Assembly (NCBI GenBank): GCA_903892355.1
Contig: CAITIE010000098.1
Location: 62,001 to 126,000 of the forward strand
Source: an uncultured Pirellula sp.
Lineage (GTDB): Bacteria > Planctomycetota > Planctomycetia > Pirellulales > Pirellulaceae
Direction: 5' to 3'
DNA length: 64,000 bases
Numbering within the stretch: position 1 is the stretch's first letter; every line of letters begins with the position of its first letter. The position numbers and the translations under genes were made by a program. Below the pieces are notes generated by a model, which made no database searches, was not told the origin of the DNA, and saw only the letters and a list, made by a program, of their open reading frames with translations. Below, in pieces: positions 62,796-64,000 of this stretch.

Positions 62796-64000
62796 CTAAG
62801 CGAAGAGATCCATGCGCGGTTCCCCTTTGCCATCTTCCGTGACATAAAACGGGCGTCGTTCGACATCGAAAACGGTTTTGGGACTGATCCCTAGAGCGGT
62901 CAACAGGGTTGCGTGCAGGTCGGTCACCGTGATCGGATTCTCGATGGCGATGCATGGACGTTCCGGTGCTGTTTTGCCGTAGAGGAATCCTTTCTTCACG
63001 CCACCACCCCACATGACGACGCTCGAGCCTGCGGTGAAGTGTCGGTGCAATCCATAATGCTTTAGCTCGGTCATCTTATCGACCTTTTCGGCTTGATCGG
63101 CCGCATTGGAACCGGGTTGGCCTTCCATGATCATGTCGCGACTGAACTCGCTGGCCAGGACGACGAGCGTTCGATCGAGCAAGCCCCTGGATTCGAGATC
63201 GAGGATCAATTGCGCGATGGGCCGGTCGATTTCGGACTTCATGCGACGGAGTGTTGTATGACCATCGGCGTGGGTATCCCAATGCAGGAAGGGGACATAC
63301 TCGGTGGTGACTTCGACATAGCGAGCGCCTGCTTCCACCAGTCGGCGAGCTAGCAAGCATCCTCGTCCAAATCGTCCCGTATCGTATTTTTCGTAGCTCT
63401 CCTTTGGCTCGAGGGAGATGTCAAACGCCTCGCGCTCTTTGGATTCGAGCAATCGGTAGGCTCCCTCCATCGAGCGGATCATGGAATCCCGTTGGAAGTC
63501 GCTCATGTGCTCCCGATCCGGATGGGCGTCGGCGAGCTTGCGATAGAAGCGATGTCGGTTTTGGAATCGAGGCAGTTCCATCCCTTTGGGAGGTCGGACA
63601 GAGATCGCAGCTTCTTCGGGGAACGGCAAATTCATCGGCGCGTATTCGCTGCCAAAAAAGCCAGCCGTTGTGAACGCTTTGAGTTCTTCTTGTTCGCCGA
63701 CTCCTTCGAGCCGCTGACCGATGTTGATGAAGGGTGGAATCACCGGATTGTTGGGGCCGAGGACTTTGGCAACCCATGAACCGATGTGGGGACACGCGAC
63801 CGTCTGTGGTGGAACGTATCCTGTATGCCAATGGTACTGGTGACGCGAATGGAGGATGCTGCCCAGGTCGGGTTGGATGTGGGATCGGATCAACGTCGCT
63901 CGATCCATGACCTTCGCGACGTTCTCGAGTCCTTCACTGATCTCGATATTGTCAACCGCCGTACGGATCGATGGGAAAGTGCTCAGGACTTGCGCGACGG
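62796..64000 (-). CDS. DUF1501 family protein (5' end beyond the window)
   Basis: C-terminal part of a DUF1501 protein, at least 400 residues, whose start lies beyond the right edge; the frame stays open to 64000 with family-like sequence (IRTAVDNIEISEGLENVAKVMDRATLIRSH). Landmarks are [71 protein letters not shown] and HRHFTAGSSVVMWGGGVKKGFLYG. It differs from the other two DUF1501 proteins here and contains an extra middle section (about 90-180 of the visible part). A DUF1549/DUF1553 partner is likely upstream, outside the window. It converges on the MscS-like gene with 21 bases between them. Confidence 0.92.
   Translation of the reverse strand, partial: VAQVLSTFPSIRTAVDNIEISEGLENVAKVMDRATLIRSHIQPDLGSILHSRHQYHWHTGYVPPQTVACPHIGSWVAKVLGPNNPVIPPFINIGQRLEGVGEQEELKAFTTAGFFGSEYAPMNLPFPEEAAISVRPPKGMELPRFQNRHRFYRKLADAHPDREHMSDFQRDSMIRSMEGAYRLLESKEREAFDISLEPKESYEKYDTGRFGRGCLLARRLVEAGARYVEVTTEYVPFLHWDTHADGHTTLRRMKSEIDRPIAQLILDLESRGLLDRTLVVLASEFSRDMIMEGQPGSNAADQAEKVDKMTELKHYGLHRHFTAGSSVVMWGGGVKKGFLYGKTAPERPCIAIENPITVTDLHATLLTALGISPKTVFDVERRPFYVTEDGKGEPRMDLFA

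Overview
The window looks like a chromosomal segment from a planctomycete, most likely Pirellulaceae. The reasons are the density of lineage-typical families: DUF1501 proteins, DUF1549/DUF1553 proteins with planctomycete-type cytochrome c motifs, paired secreted sulfatases, SGNH hydrolases, PPC-domain proteins, and small receiver-like and BON proteins. Many products carry Sec, Tat or lipoprotein signals, and Shine-Dalgarno sequences are weak or absent at many starts. I see no rRNA, tRNA, CRISPR array, insertion sequence or phage gene. The species cannot be named from this sequence alone.

Layout, left to right. 68-3436: a Tat-exported SGNH hydrolase (-) divergent from a seven-CxxCH cytochrome with a C-terminal TPR-like tail. 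3611-6821: a ydaO-type c-di-AMP riboswitch in front of a Kup potassium transporter, translationally coupled to an FkbM methyltransferase. 7117-11431: a DUF1549/DUF1553 + DUF1501 pair. 11504-13273: a cupin protein and a Zn-dependent phospholipase C family protein (-). 13512-16100: an SGNH hydrolase and an alpha/beta esterase. 16350-26139: an RND efflux locus with one adaptor and two tandem permeases, convergent with a NodT-type outer-membrane factor and a 16-cysteine lipoprotein. 26525-34312: a four-gene run of DUF1501, PPC-domain protein, DUF1549/DUF1553 and cytochrome-WD40. 34420-36852: 3-hydroxybutyrate dehydrogenase (-) divergent from a BCS1-like AAA ATPase. 37119-38712: four small genes (degenerate receiver, BON, desulforedoxin-like zinc ribbon, eRF1-like). 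38954-47249: two type I sulfatases, a terminator, a beta-rich secreted protein, a purple-acid-phosphatase-like enzyme and a duplicated beta-rich secreted protein. 47411-52553: acyltransferase 3, PQQ-type propeller, bicupin and SnoaL-like protein. 52616-58796: two low-complexity secreted proteins flanking a periplasmic-binding-protein/histidine-kinase fusion and a DUF2330 protein. 59191-62774: a receptor-type class III cyclase homologue and a cyclic-nucleotide-binding-type MscS channel. 62796-64000: a DUF1501 gene cut by the right edge.

Functionally the window mixes envelope and periplasmic polymer degradation (sulfatases, esterases, DUF1549/1553/1501 sets), efflux, and osmotic or ionic homeostasis (riboswitch-controlled K+ uptake at the left, an MscS-type channel at the right). 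The two strongest leads are the c-di-AMP riboswitch before kup and the adjacent cyclase/CNBD-channel pair. In that pair both the catalytic residues of the cyclase and the ligand-contact residues of the channel's CNBD are substituted, which suggests a signalling pair that no longer uses a conventional cyclic nucleotide.
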